A stretch of DNA of 36,419 nt from JBPCOI01 sp051000395 (GCA_051000395.1 JBPCOI010000068.1:1-36419), one strand, 5' to 3'. Positions 22,706-30,872 are shown, counted from the stretch's first letter. Notes: generated from the letters alone by a model not told the origin. Numbers and translations: made by a program.

Positions 22706-24070
22706 ATGTACTCGACCAGGAAGGCGCTCGCGGCGATCGGTGTCGCGACGCTGGCAGTAGGGCTCGTGGCCGGATGTTCGTCGAGCAAGCCGAGCGCGAA
22801 CAAGTCGAGCGGGACGGGCAGTAGTTCGCAGTCGAGCCAGAGCGCGAGCCTCAGCGGCAAGACGTTCACCGTGCTCGGGCAGTGGACCGGCGCGGAACAG
22901 ACCGCGTTCCAAGCCGTGCTCGACGAGTTCAAGAAGCAGACTGGCGCGACCGGCGCGTACTCCCCGGTTGCCGGCGGTGACGAGGCGACCGTGCTCGGCA
23001 CCAAGGTCGCCGGCGGGACACCGCCGGACGTCGCCATGCTCGCGTTGCCCGGCGCGATCTCGCAGTACGCCAAGGCCGGCAAGCTGCAGCCGCTGAGCAG
23101 CGACGCGCAGAGTGCCGTGGCGGCGAACTACGCCTCGGTGTGGACGCAGCTCGCGACGGTCAACGGCAAGGTGTACGGCGTCCCGTTCGACGCCTCGAAC
23201 AAGTCCACCGTCTGGTACCGCACGAAGGCCTTTAGCGACGCGGGAATCTCCACGCCGCCGGCGACCTGGCCGGACTTTCTCAAGGACGGCAAGACGCTCG
23301 CCGCCTCAGGCGTGCCGGTGCCGATCTCGATCGGTGGCGGCGACGGCTGGACGCTGACCGACTGGTTCGAGAACGTCTACATCCGCACCGCGGGCCTGAG
23401 CATGTACGACAAGCTGACCCATCACCAGATCGCGTGGACCGACCCGTCGGTCGCCAAGGCGCTGACGACGCTCAAGACGCTGTGGACCGACCAGACGCTG
23501 ATCGGCAGTCCGTCCAACGCGTTGAAGGTGACCTTCCCGGCCTCGGTGGACAACACGTTCAAGGCGAGCCCCACGTCGGCGGTCGTGTTCGAGGGCAGCT
23601 TCGTGGCCACCCAGATCAGCGGCGACAAGCTGCCGGCCAAGGTCGGCACGGACGCGAAGTTCTTCCCGTTCCCGTCCGTCGACGGCTCGCAGCCCGCGCT
23701 CGTCGGCGGCGGCGACTTCGCCGTCGGCTTCACCACCAACCCGGCCGTGCAGGCGTTCCTGAAGTTCCTCGCCTCCCCCGATGCGGCCAAGGCCATGGTC
23801 TCCAGCCCTGGCAGCGGGTTCCTGTCGGCGAACAAGAACCTCGCCTCCTCGGCCTACCCGGATCAGACCTCGGCGGCGCTGGGCAAGCAGATCGTCAGTG
23901 TCGGTGACAACTTCCGGTTCGACATGTCCGACCAGGCGCCGGCCGTGTTCGGTGGCACGCCCAACAAGGGCGAATGGCTGGACCTGCAGAACTTCCTCAA
24001 GGACGGCAACGTCTCGGCGACCCAGCAGCAGCTGGAGAAGGACGCCGCCGCGGCCAAGGGCTGGAGCTAG
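22706..24070 (+). CDS. extracellular solute-binding lipoprotein (alpha-glucoside type), 454 aa
   Basis: The signal peptide ends in LVAGCSSSK with the lipid-modified Cys at residue 24. A Ser/Lys/Asn-rich linker (about 25-48) and a CUT1 binding protein domain follow (FTVLGQWTGAEQTAFQAVLD, then GVPFDASNKSTVWYRTKAF). The pattern resembles AglE-like alpha-glucoside or oligosaccharide binding proteins; the sugar cannot be fixed from sequence alone. Strong RBS AAGGAG (22694-22699), 6 nt before ATG. It lies between the ATPase and the permeases. Confidence 0.85.
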   Translation: MYSTRKALAAIGVATLAVGLVAGCSSSKPSANKSSGTGSSSQSSQSASLSGKTFTVLGQWTGAEQTAFQAVLDEFKKQTGATGAYSPVAGGDEATVLGTKVAGGTPPDVAMLALPGAISQYAKAGKLQPLSSDAQSAVAANYASVWTQLATVNGKVYGVPFDASNKSTVWYRTKAFSDAGISTPPATWPDFLKDGKTLAASGVPVPISIGGGDGWTLTDWFENVYIRTAGLSMYDKLTHHQIAWTDPSVAKALTTLKTLWTDQTLIGSPSNALKVTFPASVDNTFKASPTSAVVFEGSFVATQISGDKLPAKVGTDAKFFPFPSVDGSQPALVGGGDFAVGFTTNPAVQAFLKFLASPDAAKAMVSSPGSGFLSANKNLASSAYPDQTSAALGKQIVSVGDNFRFDMSDQAPAVFGGTPNKGEWLDLQNFLKDGNVSATQQQLEKDAAAAKGWS

Positions 24071-24099
24071 CCCTCGGCAACGGTGAGGACAGTACTCTG

Positions 24100-25506
24100 A
24101 TGCCACGCCAACCGGGGGAACCGATCGCCGAGCCGTCGGCGATCGGTTCCTCCGTGCTGGTCGCGGAGGACGACGTCCCCGCCGTCGCCGCGCCGCCGCG
24201 CAAGGCGCCCCGGGCGCCCGGCCAGGCGAGGCTACTGGCGATGATCTTCCTTGCGCCGGCGCTCGTCCTGCTCGCGGCGATCTTGGTGTACCCGCTGATC
24301 TACAGCATCTACCGCAGCCTGTTCGGCGACGGGCCGGCCGGCAACACCGCAGCATTCGTCGGGCTGCAGAACTACGGCTCGGTGTTCACCGATCCCGCCA
24401 CGCTGCGCGCGGTGAAGAACAACGTCATCTGGGTCGTGGTCGTGCCGACGGTGATCACCATCGTCGGCCTCGTCCTCGCCGTGCTCTCCGAGCGCATCAG
24501 GTGGGCGACGGTGTTCCGGCTGGTGCTGTTCATGCCGATGGCGATCTCGTTCCTCGCCTCCGGCATCACCTTCGAACTGATCTACAGCGACCAGCCCAGC
24601 CGCGGCCTAGCCAACGCCGTCACCGTCGGCATCCACGACACGTTCGCCGGTGCCGGCCGCTACCCGCAGGAGAGCGTCCGCAGCAGCACCGAGCTCACCG
24701 GATCCGCGTCCTCGGGCTACACCACCGCCCGCTCGTACACACCCGGGACGGCGGTGCTGATCCCGATGGTGGGGCTCAGCCTCACCGCGCCGCCGGCTGG
24801 GTTGTCCTCCGCGCAGCCGCCCACGAGCGGTCCCGGGTTGCACGGGGTGGTCTGGAACGACTTCCGTCTCGGCGGGGGCGGCACGATCGGGCAGGTTGAC
24901 AAGGGCGAGCTCGGATTGACGGGGATGGCCGTCGAGGCGGTGCAGAACGGCAAGGTGGTCGCCAGCACGACGGCCGACGCGCAGGGCAGGTTCGCCTTCC
25001 CCGGGCTGACGTCCGGGCCCTACAAGATCAGGCTGCCGGCCGCCAACTTCGCGGCCCCGTATGCCGGCCTGTCCTGGCTCGGGCCGGATCTGATCACTCC
25101 CGCCATCATGATCGCCTACCTGTGGGTCTACGCCGGATTCGCGATGGTGCTGCTCGCCGCGGGCATGGCCGCGATTCCCCGCGAGGCGCTCGAGGCCGCG
25201 CGCATCGACGGCGCGACCGAGTGGCAGGTGTTCCGCCGGGTGACCGCGCCGTTGCTGGCGCCCGTGCTGCTCGTCGTGTTCGTGACCCTCGTCATCAACG
25301 TGCTCAAGATCTTCGACATCGTCTTCATCATCTCCCAGGGTGCGGGGGCCAACGGCAGATACGCCGACGTGCTGGCGACACAGCTGTTCAACGCCTACGG
25401 CCAGCAGCGATTCGGGATCGCCAGCGCCATCGGCGTGGTGCTGGTGCTCGTCGTGCTGCCGTTCATGGCGCTGAACATCCGGCGCTTCAAGCGGGAGCAG
25501 CAATGA
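24100..25506 (+). CDS. CUT1 sugar ABC permease with inserted extracytoplasmic beta-sandwich domain, 468 aa
   Basis: A normal MalF/AglF-type core is split by an insert. The cytoplasmic N-terminus (1-42) is followed by helices near 45-70, 107-129 and 138-162. After IYSDQPSRGLANAV the expected short loop is replaced by about 150 residues (about 175-328). These comprise a Ser/Thr/Pro-rich stretch and then, at about 247-316, a domain with GVVWNDF, D-x-GE-xGLTGM, V-x-V, TADAQGRFAFPGL and GPYKIRL. That pattern fits SdrD-B or carboxypeptidase-regulatory-like beta-sandwiches. The core resumes with LITPAIMIAYLWVYAGFAMV, and the EAA loop is EALEAARIDGA (362-372). Typical CUT1 permeases have about 300 residues. 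ATG 24100 is used, with a moderate RBS GGTGAGG 11 nt upstream. Confidence 0.88.
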   Translation: MPRQPGEPIAEPSAIGSSVLVAEDDVPAVAAPPRKAPRAPGQARLLAMIFLAPALVLLAAILVYPLIYSIYRSLFGDGPAGNTAAFVGLQNYGSVFTDPATLRAVKNNVIWVVVVPTVITIVGLVLAVLSERIRWATVFRLVLFMPMAISFLASGITFELIYSDQPSRGLANAVTVGIHDTFAGAGRYPQESVRSSTELTGSASSGYTTARSYTPGTAVLIPMVGLSLTAPPAGLSSAQPPTSGPGLHGVVWNDFRLGGGGTIGQVDKGELGLTGMAVEAVQNGKVVASTTADAQGRFAFPGLTSGPYKIRLPAANFAAPYAGLSWLGPDLITPAIMIAYLWVYAGFAMVLLAAGMAAIPREALEAARIDGATEWQVFRRVTAPLLAPVLLVVFVTLVINVLKIFDIVFIISQGAGANGRYADVLATQLFNAYGQQRFGIASAIGVVLVLVVLPFMALNIRRFKREQQ

Positions 25507-25543
25507 CCACCCGGTCACGTCGCCGGCGGGTCGGGAGATCCCG

Positions 25544-26434
25544 ATGACCGCGGCCGCGTCCGACCTCGTCACCGGCGCCATCAACCGTGGCCTCGCCGCC
25601 CGCATCGCCACGCGCACGGGCGGGGGCGTGTTGCGCATCGTCCTGGTCGCGGTGGCGTTGGTCTGGTTGATCCCGACCTTCGGCCTGCTGGTGGAGTCGC
25701 TGCGCAACCCGGCGCAGTACGCCAACGGCGGCTGGTGGAACGCGATCACGCATCCGGCGCAGCTCACCTTCTCGAACTACTCGACGCTGCTGAAGAACGG
25801 TGCGATCACCGGCTCGTTCTGGAACACCGTCGAGATCACCGTCCCGGCGACCGTGTTCGTCGTGCTCATCGGCGCAGCAGCCGGATATGCCTTCGCCTGG
25901 ATGGAGTTCCCGGGACGCGATCTGCTGTTCCTCGTGGTGATCGGACTGCTCGTCATCCCGATCCAGATCGCGCTGATCCCGGTCGTGAAGCTCTACACCG
26001 CCCTCGGCATCTCCGGCTCGATCCTGTCCGTGGTGATCTTCCACGTCGCCTTCGGCCTGCCGTTCGCGATCTTCCTGTTGCGCAACTACTTCGCGGGCAT
26101 CCCGCGTGACCTACTGGAGGCCGCCCGGATGGACGGCGCCAGCGAGGGCCGCATCTTCTTCCGCATCATCCTGCCGCTGGGCCTGCCAGCCATCGCCTCT
26201 CTTGCGATCTTCCAGTTCCTGTGGGTGTGGAACGACCTGCTCGTGGCGCTGATCTTCACGAACTCCAACAGCCAGCCGCTGACCGTGGCCCTGGCCAGCC
26301 AGACCCGGCAGTTCGGCAGCAGCATCGACATCCTGGCGCCCGGCGCCTTCCTGTCCCTGATCGTGCCGCTGGTGGTCTTCCTGGCCTTCCAGCGCTTCTT
26401 CGTCGAGGGCGTGATGGCCGGCTCGGTCAAGTAG
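25544..26434 (+). CDS. CUT1 sugar ABC permease, MalG/AglG type, 296 aa
   Basis: Six predicted helices, the first at about 25-50 (VLRIVLVAVALVWLIPTFGLLVESL). The EAA loop reads LLEAARMDGASEGRIFFRIILP. The C-terminus FQRFFVEGVMAGSVK is typical of AglG-like permeases. It pairs with the insert-bearing permease upstream (37 bp gap) to form the channel and has no insert of its own. Start ATG 25544. It closes the operon. No glycosidase or regulator gene is linked. Confidence 0.88.
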   Translation: MTAAASDLVTGAINRGLAARIATRTGGGVLRIVLVAVALVWLIPTFGLLVESLRNPAQYANGGWWNAITHPAQLTFSNYSTLLKNGAITGSFWNTVEITVPATVFVVLIGAAAGYAFAWMEFPGRDLLFLVVIGLLVIPIQIALIPVVKLYTALGISGSILSVVIFHVAFGLPFAIFLLRNYFAGIPRDLLEAARMDGASEGRIFFRIILPLGLPAIASLAIFQFLWVWNDLLVALIFTNSNSQPLTVALASQTRQFGSSIDILAPGAFLSLIVPLVVFLAFQRFFVEGVMAGSVK

Positions 26435-26477
26435 CGGCGGGAACACCGTGGGCGGCCGCTGCGTTCTACAGATGCTT

Positions 26478-26507
26478 TTGGTGCGCCGGCTCGCGGGCTG
26501 GCAGACT
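26478..26507 (+). promoter_or_regulatory. candidate promoter of rpmE
   Basis: TTGGTG (26478-26483), an 18-bp spacer and CAGACT (26502-26507) resemble sigma-70-type actinobacterial promoters. The site lies in the 179-bp gap after the sugar operon, where rpmE needs its own promoter because its usual neighbour rho is 12 kb away. Moderate fit only. Confidence 0.4.
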
Positions 26508-26578
26508 CACCGGCGGCACCTCACCCGGCTCCGGTTCACGTCCACTGTCTCGGCAGGGCGACCCGGCGGCCACGAACC

Positions 26579-26598
26579 GTCGCGCCGTGTGGCGCGAC
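26579..26598 (+). promoter_or_regulatory. perfect hairpin directly before the rpmE ribosome site
   Basis: GTCGCGCC-GTGT-GGCGCGAC is an 8-bp perfect stem with a 4-nt loop, ending 2 nt before the Shine-Dalgarno AAGGGA (26601-26606) of rpmE. Ribosomal protein genes are often controlled by the protein binding a hairpin in its own leader; autogenous control of rpmE has been described in E. coli. That role here is inference. Confidence 0.6.
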
Positions 26599-26613
26599 CG
26601 AAGGGATCCAGCA

Positions 26614-26826
26614 GTGAAGGACGGCATCCACCCGGACTACGTGGTGACGCAGGTGCTCTGCTCCTGCGGCAACTCGTTCACCACCCGCAGCACCGCCAAG
26701 TCGGGCGAGCTGCACGCGGACATCTGCTCGGCCTGCCACCCGTTCTACACGGGCAAGCAGAAGATCATGGACGTCGGCGGTCGCGTCGACAAGTTCGAGA
26801 AGCGCTTCGGCAAGCGCGTCCGCTAA
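26614..26826 (+). CDS. rpmE: 50S ribosomal protein L31 (zinc-binding type)
   Basis: 70 residues. The cysteine set CSCGN (near 18) and CSACHPFYTGKQK (near 38-50) is the zinc-binding C+ form, as opposed to the Cys-free paralogue made under zinc starvation. The final FEKRFGKR is typical. L31 bridges the ribosomal subunits. Start GTG 26614 with AAGGGA 7 nt upstream. In most actinobacteria it follows rho directly; here a two-operon sugar-import island separates them. Confidence 0.95.
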   Translation: MKDGIHPDYVVTQVLCSCGNSFTTRSTAKSGELHADICSACHPFYTGKQKIMDVGGRVDKFEKRFGKRVR

Positions 26827-26834
26827 CACCGATC

Positions 26835-26873
26835 GTGCAACGTTTGGCCGCCGTACGGTGGTGAAAGTTGCAC
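26835..26873 (+). promoter_or_regulatory. nested inverted repeat between rpmE and prfA
   Basis: The outer arms GTGCAAC (26835-26841) and GTTGCAC (26867-26873) are perfect complements. The inner arms CCGCC (26848-26852) and GGTGG (26857-26861) enclose the self-complementary GTAC. The element fills most of the 72-bp gap. It could be an attenuator, an RNA processing site or a protein-binding site; no U-run follows, so a simple intrinsic terminator is less likely. Confidence 0.6.
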
Positions 26874-26898
26874 AATCGCGCGCGCGAGGAGCTGAGCG

Positions 26899-27981
26899 GT
26901 GTACGGACCGACTGAGGGCATGGGCAAGCTACCGGCCCTGCGCGCGGAGTACGCCGAGGTGGAGCGCGAGCTGTCCGACCCCGCGGTGCACGGCGACCAG
27001 GCACGCGCCCGTACGCTCGGGCGCCGCTTCGCCGAGCTGGCCCCGATCATCGCCGCAGCCAACGAGCTCGACGTCTCGCACCAGGACCTCGGCACGGCGC
27101 GCGAACTCGCCCCCGAGGACGCGTCCTTCGCAGCCGAGGCCGACGCGCTGAGCGCCAGGATCGCCGAGCTGGAGGCACGCCTACGGGAGCTGCTGCTGCC
27201 CAAGGATCCCAACGACGGCAAGGACGTCATCCTCGAGATCAAGGCGGGCGAGGGCGGCGACGAGTCCGCGCTGTTCGCCGCCGACCTGCTGCGGATGTAC
27301 CTGCGCTACGCCGAGCGCCAGGGCTGGGATACCGAGGTGCTCGACGACGAGCCGACCGACCTGGGCGGCACGAAATCGGCGACGATCGCCGTACGTTCGC
27401 GCCGGGCCGACGCCGCGGTATGGGCGCGGCTGAAGTACGAGGGCGGCGTGCACCGGGTGCAGCGGGTGCCGGCGACCGAGTCGCAGGGACGCATCCACAC
27501 GTCCGCAGCCGGCGTGCTCGTCCTTCCCGAGGCCGAGGACGTCGAGATCGCCATCGACCCGAACGAGCTGCGCGTGGATGTCTTCCGCTCCTCCGGGCCC
27601 GGCGGGCAGAGCGTCAACACCACCGACTCCGCGGTGCGCATCACCCACCTGCCGACGGGCACCGTGGTGTCGATGCAGAACGAGAAGAGCCAGCTGCAGA
27701 ACCGTGAAGCGGGGATGCGCGTGCTGCGGGCCCGGCTGCTCGCCGCCGCGCAGGAGCAAGCCGACACCGTGGCCTCGGACGCCCGGCGCTCGCAGGTCCG
27801 CACGGTCGACCGCTCGGAGCGGGTGCGCACCTACAACTTCGCGGAGAACCGGATCAGCGACCATCGCGTCGGGTTCAAGGCCTACAACCTCGACCAGGTC
27901 CTCGACGGGGCGCTGGACGACGTGATCGACGCGCTGAGCCGCGCCGACACCGAGGCGATGCTGGCCGGCGAGGGGCAGTGA
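26899..27981 (+). CDS. prfA: peptide chain release factor 1
   Basis: Class I release factor for UAA and UAG, 360 aa, full length. The codon-recognition tripeptide PAT is at 191-193 and the catalytic GGQ at 235-237, within SSGPGGQSVNTTDSAVRITH. The N-terminal coiled domain and the KAGEGGDES segment are normal. Start GTG 26899 has GAGGAG about 8 nt upstream. prmC, which methylates the GGQ glutamine, follows after 19 bp. Confidence 0.96.
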   Translation: MYGPTEGMGKLPALRAEYAEVERELSDPAVHGDQARARTLGRRFAELAPIIAAANELDVSHQDLGTARELAPEDASFAAEADALSARIAELEARLRELLLPKDPNDGKDVILEIKAGEGGDESALFAADLLRMYLRYAERQGWDTEVLDDEPTDLGGTKSATIAVRSRRADAAVWARLKYEGGVHRVQRVPATESQGRIHTSAAGVLVLPEAEDVEIAIDPNELRVDVFRSSGPGGQSVNTTDSAVRITHLPTGTVVSMQNEKSQLQNREAGMRVLRARLLAAAQEQADTVASDARRSQVRTVDRSERVRTYNFAENRISDHRVGFKAYNLDQVLDGALDDVIDALSRADTEAMLAGEGQ

Positions 27982-28000
27982 GCCGCAACTGTCCACGGCG

Positions 28001-28837
28001 GTGACGCAGACCCGCGAGCTGCTCGCCGGGGCCACCGCACGCCTGGCGCGTGCCGGTGTCGGGTCGCCGCGGGTGGACGCCGAGTTGCTGCTCGCGCACT
28101 GCCTGAACCTCGACCGTGGCCAGCTGGCGCTCGTCGGCGAGGTTCCGTCCGCTGCGGCAGCGGCCTTTGCCGACGCCGTGGGCCGTCGCGAGGCACGCGA
28201 GCCGTTGCAGCACATCGTCGGTTCCGCGCCGTTTCGCCACCTGCTGCTCGCCGTCGGTCCCGGCGTGTTCGTGCCGCGCCCGGAGACCGAGCTGCTGCTC
28301 GACGCGGTGCTGGCGGCCCTTGCCGGGATCGAGCGGCCGATCGTCGTGGACCTGTGTGCCGGCTCGGGAGCCCTCGCGCTCGCGGCCGAGGACGAGATAG
28401 CCGGCGCGATCGTCCATGCCATCGAGCTGTGCGAGGACGCGCTGGTCTGGCTACGCCGCAACTGCGCGGGGACCGGCGTTCGCACGCAGGCGGCCGACGT
28501 GCGCGACGCCGGCCTGCTTCCCGAGCTGCGCGGGCGGGTGGACGCGGTGCTCAGCAACCCGCCGTACGTGCCGACGGGCTCTGCGGTCGAGCCGGAGGTG
28601 CTCGCCGATCCCGCGTCCGCCGTCTTCGCCGGTGCCGACGGCCTGGCCGTGCTGCGCGCGGTGCTCGACCGTGCCGCCGAGCTGCTGCACCGCGGGGGAG
28701 TCCTCGCCGTCGAGCACGACGCGGGCCACGCGCACGCGGTACCCGAGCTGCTCGCCGGCGCCGGGGGATGGCAGCAGATCACCGCGCACCGCGACCTTGC
28801 CGGGCTGCCCCGCTTCGTCACTGCGGTGCGTGGCTGA
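28001..28837 (+). CDS. prmC: release factor glutamine methyltransferase
   Basis: S-adenosylmethionine-dependent N5-methylation of the GGQ glutamine of release factors. The catalytic NPPY is at 186-189 (VLSNPPYVPTG). The cofactor-binding motif reads VVDLCAGSGALALAAE, and the N-terminal helical domain contains RVDAELLLAHCL. 278 residues, normal length. Start GTG 28001. It lies directly after its substrate gene prfA. Confidence 0.95.
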   Translation: MTQTRELLAGATARLARAGVGSPRVDAELLLAHCLNLDRGQLALVGEVPSAAAAAFADAVGRREAREPLQHIVGSAPFRHLLLAVGPGVFVPRPETELLLDAVLAALAGIERPIVVDLCAGSGALALAAEDEIAGAIVHAIELCEDALVWLRRNCAGTGVRTQAADVRDAGLLPELRGRVDAVLSNPPYVPTGSAVEPEVLADPASAVFAGADGLAVLRAVLDRAAELLHRGGVLAVEHDAGHAHAVPELLAGAGGWQQITAHRDLAGLPRFVTAVRG

Positions 28838-28851
28838 GCGGGTAAGGCAGG

Positions 28852-29502
28852 ATGGCCAGCGTGGCACTGTTCTACGACTGCAACGACCCGGCGTTGCGCA
28901 CGAGCGCCATCGCCTCGGCCGCGCACGTCGTCGGATCCGGACAGCTCGTCGTGCTGCCCACCGACACCGTCTACGGGATCGGCGCGGACGCGTTCGACCG
29001 GGCAGCTGTTGCGGATCTGCTTGCTGCGAAGGGCCGAGGACGCGACATGCCCGTCCCCGTCCTGGTCGGCTCGTGGAGCACGATCGACGGGCTCGTCGCG
29101 TCTGTCGCCGCGCGCACCCGCAGTTTGATCGAGGCGTTCTGGCCGGGCGCCCTCACCCTCGTCGTGGAACACGCCCCGAGCCTGTCCTGGGATCTCGGCG
29201 ACGCCCGCGGCACGGTTGCCGTGCGGATGCCGCTTCACCCGGTGGCTCTCGAACTGCTCGACGTCACCGGGCCGATGGCCGTCTCCAGTGCCAACCGGAC
29301 CGGCCGTTCGGCCGCGCTGACGGCCGCCGAGGCGCGGGAACAGCTGCAGGACGACGTTGCCGTCTACCTCGACGGCGGCCCGGCCCGCACCGGAGTCGCC
29401 TCCACCATCGTCGACGTCACCGGCGAGGTCCCGCGCATCCTGCGGGCCGGCGCGCTCGGGGCGGACGACCTGCGCGCGGTCGTGCCGGACATCGCGGGCT
29501 AG
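28852..29502 (+). CDS. tsaC: L-threonylcarbamoyladenylate synthase (Sua5/YrdC)
   Basis: Makes threonylcarbamoyl-AMP from threonine, bicarbonate and ATP for the t6A37 modification of ANN-decoding tRNAs. The YrdC-fold motifs are present: VVLPTDTVYGIGADAF, AAKGRGRDMPVPVLV (KxR), FWPGALTLV and MAVSSANRTG. At 216 residues it has only the YrdC domain and lacks the C-terminal Sua5 extension. ATG 28852 is used; GTG 28861 is possible. It sits between prmC and the sugar transferase gene, as in other actinobacteria. Confidence 0.93.
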   Translation: MASVALFYDCNDPALRTSAIASAAHVVGSGQLVVLPTDTVYGIGADAFDRAAVADLLAAKGRGRDMPVPVLVGSWSTIDGLVASVAARTRSLIEAFWPGALTLVVEHAPSLSWDLGDARGTVAVRMPLHPVALELLDVTGPMAVSSANRTGRSAALTAAEAREQLQDDVAVYLDGGPARTGVASTIVDVTGEVPRILRAGALGADDLRAVVPDIAG

Positions 29503-29504
29503 TC

Positions 29505-30704
29505 GTGGCGATCCCGACCCACCCCAGCCTCGAGTACATCCTCGTCGGTGGTGTCGCTGCGGCGGGCAGCTACCTGCTGACCCCGATCGCCCGGCAGGTG
29601 GCGATCCGGTGGGGCGCGGTGGCCTCCCCGCGTGACCGCGACGTGCACGCGGTGGCGATTCCGCGGATGGGCGGCGTCGCGATGTTCTTCGGCTTCGCGA
29701 TGGCCATGTTCGTCGCCGCGCGCCTGCCCACGCTGCACAACTCCTTCCAGAACGGCCCGGAGATCCCATGGATCGTGCTGTCCGGCGCGATCATCTGCGC
29801 GATCGGCGTGCTCGACGACCGCTATGAGCTCGATTCGCTGACCAAGCTCGCCGGACAGGTTCTCGCCACCGCGATCATGGTCACCCGCGGCGGCGTGCAG
29901 CTCGCCGAGATCCCGGTGCCGTGGGGCGCCGACAGCGGGACCTTCAGCCCGGGCCGCGACCTGGCGATACCGCTGACGATCCTGTTCACGGTCCTGACGA
30001 TCAACGCGATCAACTTCATCGACGGGCTGGACGGCCTGGCCGCCGGCGTGACCGCGATCGGTGCCGCGTCGTTCTTCGTGTTCTCCTACCACCTGGCGAT
30101 CGTGAACTCGCAGGACGTGGCCTCCGCGCCGACGCTGCTGACCGCAGCGCTCGTGGGTACCTGCGTGGGGTTCCTGCCGCACAATTTCTTCCCGGCGCGC
30201 GTCTTCATGGGCGACTCAGGTTCGATGCTCGTCGGCCTGCTGCTGTCCGCGGCGGCCATCACCGCGACCACCACCGCTGACCCCCAGGTGTTCACCGGCG
30301 CGTCCGGATCGGTGCCACTGGCCCTGCCGCTGCTCATCCCGATCGCGGTGCTGATCGTGCCGTTCCTCGACCTGCTGCTCGCGATCGCGCGACGGGTCGG
30401 ACGCGGCCGCTCGCCGTTCGCGCCCGACAAGCAGCACCTGCATCACCGCCTGCTGGAACTCGGTCACAGCCACCGGCGCGCCGTCCTGCTGCTGTACTTC
30501 TGGTCCGCCCTGCTGGCCTTCGGCGGCGTCGGATTCTCGATCTTCCGCGGGCCGTGGGTGCTGATCGCGATGCTCGGTGCGGGCATCGTGCTCGGCCTGC
30601 TCGTGCTCGTGGTGCCGCGCTGGCAGTCGCGGCGGCGCCCGCCGGTGCCGGTCCCGCCGCCGGGGCACGTCGCGCCCACCGGCGCGGGCCGTCGGGGGCC
30701 ATGA
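29505..30704 (+). CDS. wecA: undecaprenyl/decaprenyl-phosphate sugar-1-phosphate transferase (WecA/MraY family)
   Basis: Multi-pass membrane enzyme, 399 aa, that transfers a sugar-1-phosphate (usually GlcNAc-1-P) from UDP-sugar to polyprenyl phosphate and so starts cell-wall polymer synthesis. Diagnostic motifs are IGVLDDRYELDSLTKL, INAINFIDGLDGLAAG, FPARVFMGDSGSMLVG and the His-rich cytoplasmic loop DKQHLHHRLLELGHSHRRAV. About 10-11 helices are present, plus a Pro/Arg-rich tail. In mycobacteria the gene at this position is the WecA (Rfe) transferase of arabinogalactan linker synthesis. Start GTG 29505, 2 bp after tsaC. Confidence 0.9.
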   Translation: MAIPTHPSLEYILVGGVAAAGSYLLTPIARQVAIRWGAVASPRDRDVHAVAIPRMGGVAMFFGFAMAMFVAARLPTLHNSFQNGPEIPWIVLSGAIICAIGVLDDRYELDSLTKLAGQVLATAIMVTRGGVQLAEIPVPWGADSGTFSPGRDLAIPLTILFTVLTINAINFIDGLDGLAAGVTAIGAASFFVFSYHLAIVNSQDVASAPTLLTAALVGTCVGFLPHNFFPARVFMGDSGSMLVGLLLSAAAITATTTADPQVFTGASGSVPLALPLLIPIAVLIVPFLDLLLAIARRVGRGRSPFAPDKQHLHHRLLELGHSHRRAVLLLYFWSALLAFGGVGFSIFRGPWVLIAMLGAGIVLGLLVLVVPRWQSRRRPPVPVPPPGHVAPTGAGRRGP

Positions 30705-30735
30705 CGGCCGGGCAGGTCGGCCGGTAGCGCTGTGA

Positions 30736-30741
30736 TAGGTT
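30736..30741 (+). promoter_or_regulatory. -10-like element upstream of the atp operon
   Basis: TAGGTT within TGTGATAGGTT fits TANNNT and could start the atp operon transcript about 140 nt before atpZ. No matching -35 is evident at 16-19 bp, so confidence is low. Confidence 0.3.
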
Positions 30742-30775
30742 CAACGCCAGGTCGCGTACGGCAGCGGATCGTCCT

Positions 30776-30803
30776 GCCGGGGCGCCTGTATCGCCTTTCC
30801 GGC
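30776..30803 (+). promoter_or_regulatory. bulged hairpin in the atp operon leader
   Basis: GCCGG-GGCG pairs with CGCC-TTT-CCGGC, a 9-bp stem with a 3-nt bulge and 7-nt loop. It lies upstream of the short leader ORF and could affect transcript stability or attenuation. Predicted by eye. Confidence 0.5.
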
Positions 30804-30836
30804 GTAGTTGTTGCCCCCGATGTCAAGGAGCTACCT

Positions 30837-30872
30837 ATGCGTGATACCTGCTTGCCGGCCACGTCACGGTAG
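30837..30872 (+). CDS. possible 11-residue leader peptide ahead of the atp operon
   Basis: ATG 30837 is preceded by an ideal AAGGAG (30825-30830, 6-nt spacing), the best ribosome site of this region. It opens a frame of 11 codons (MRDTCLPATSR) ending in TAG 30870-30872. atpZ begins only 15 nt after this stop and has a weaker site. It may be a true leader peptide that couples translation into atpZ, or a standby ribosome site. Codon content gives no obvious sensing role. Confidence 0.4.
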   Translation: MRDTCLPATSR

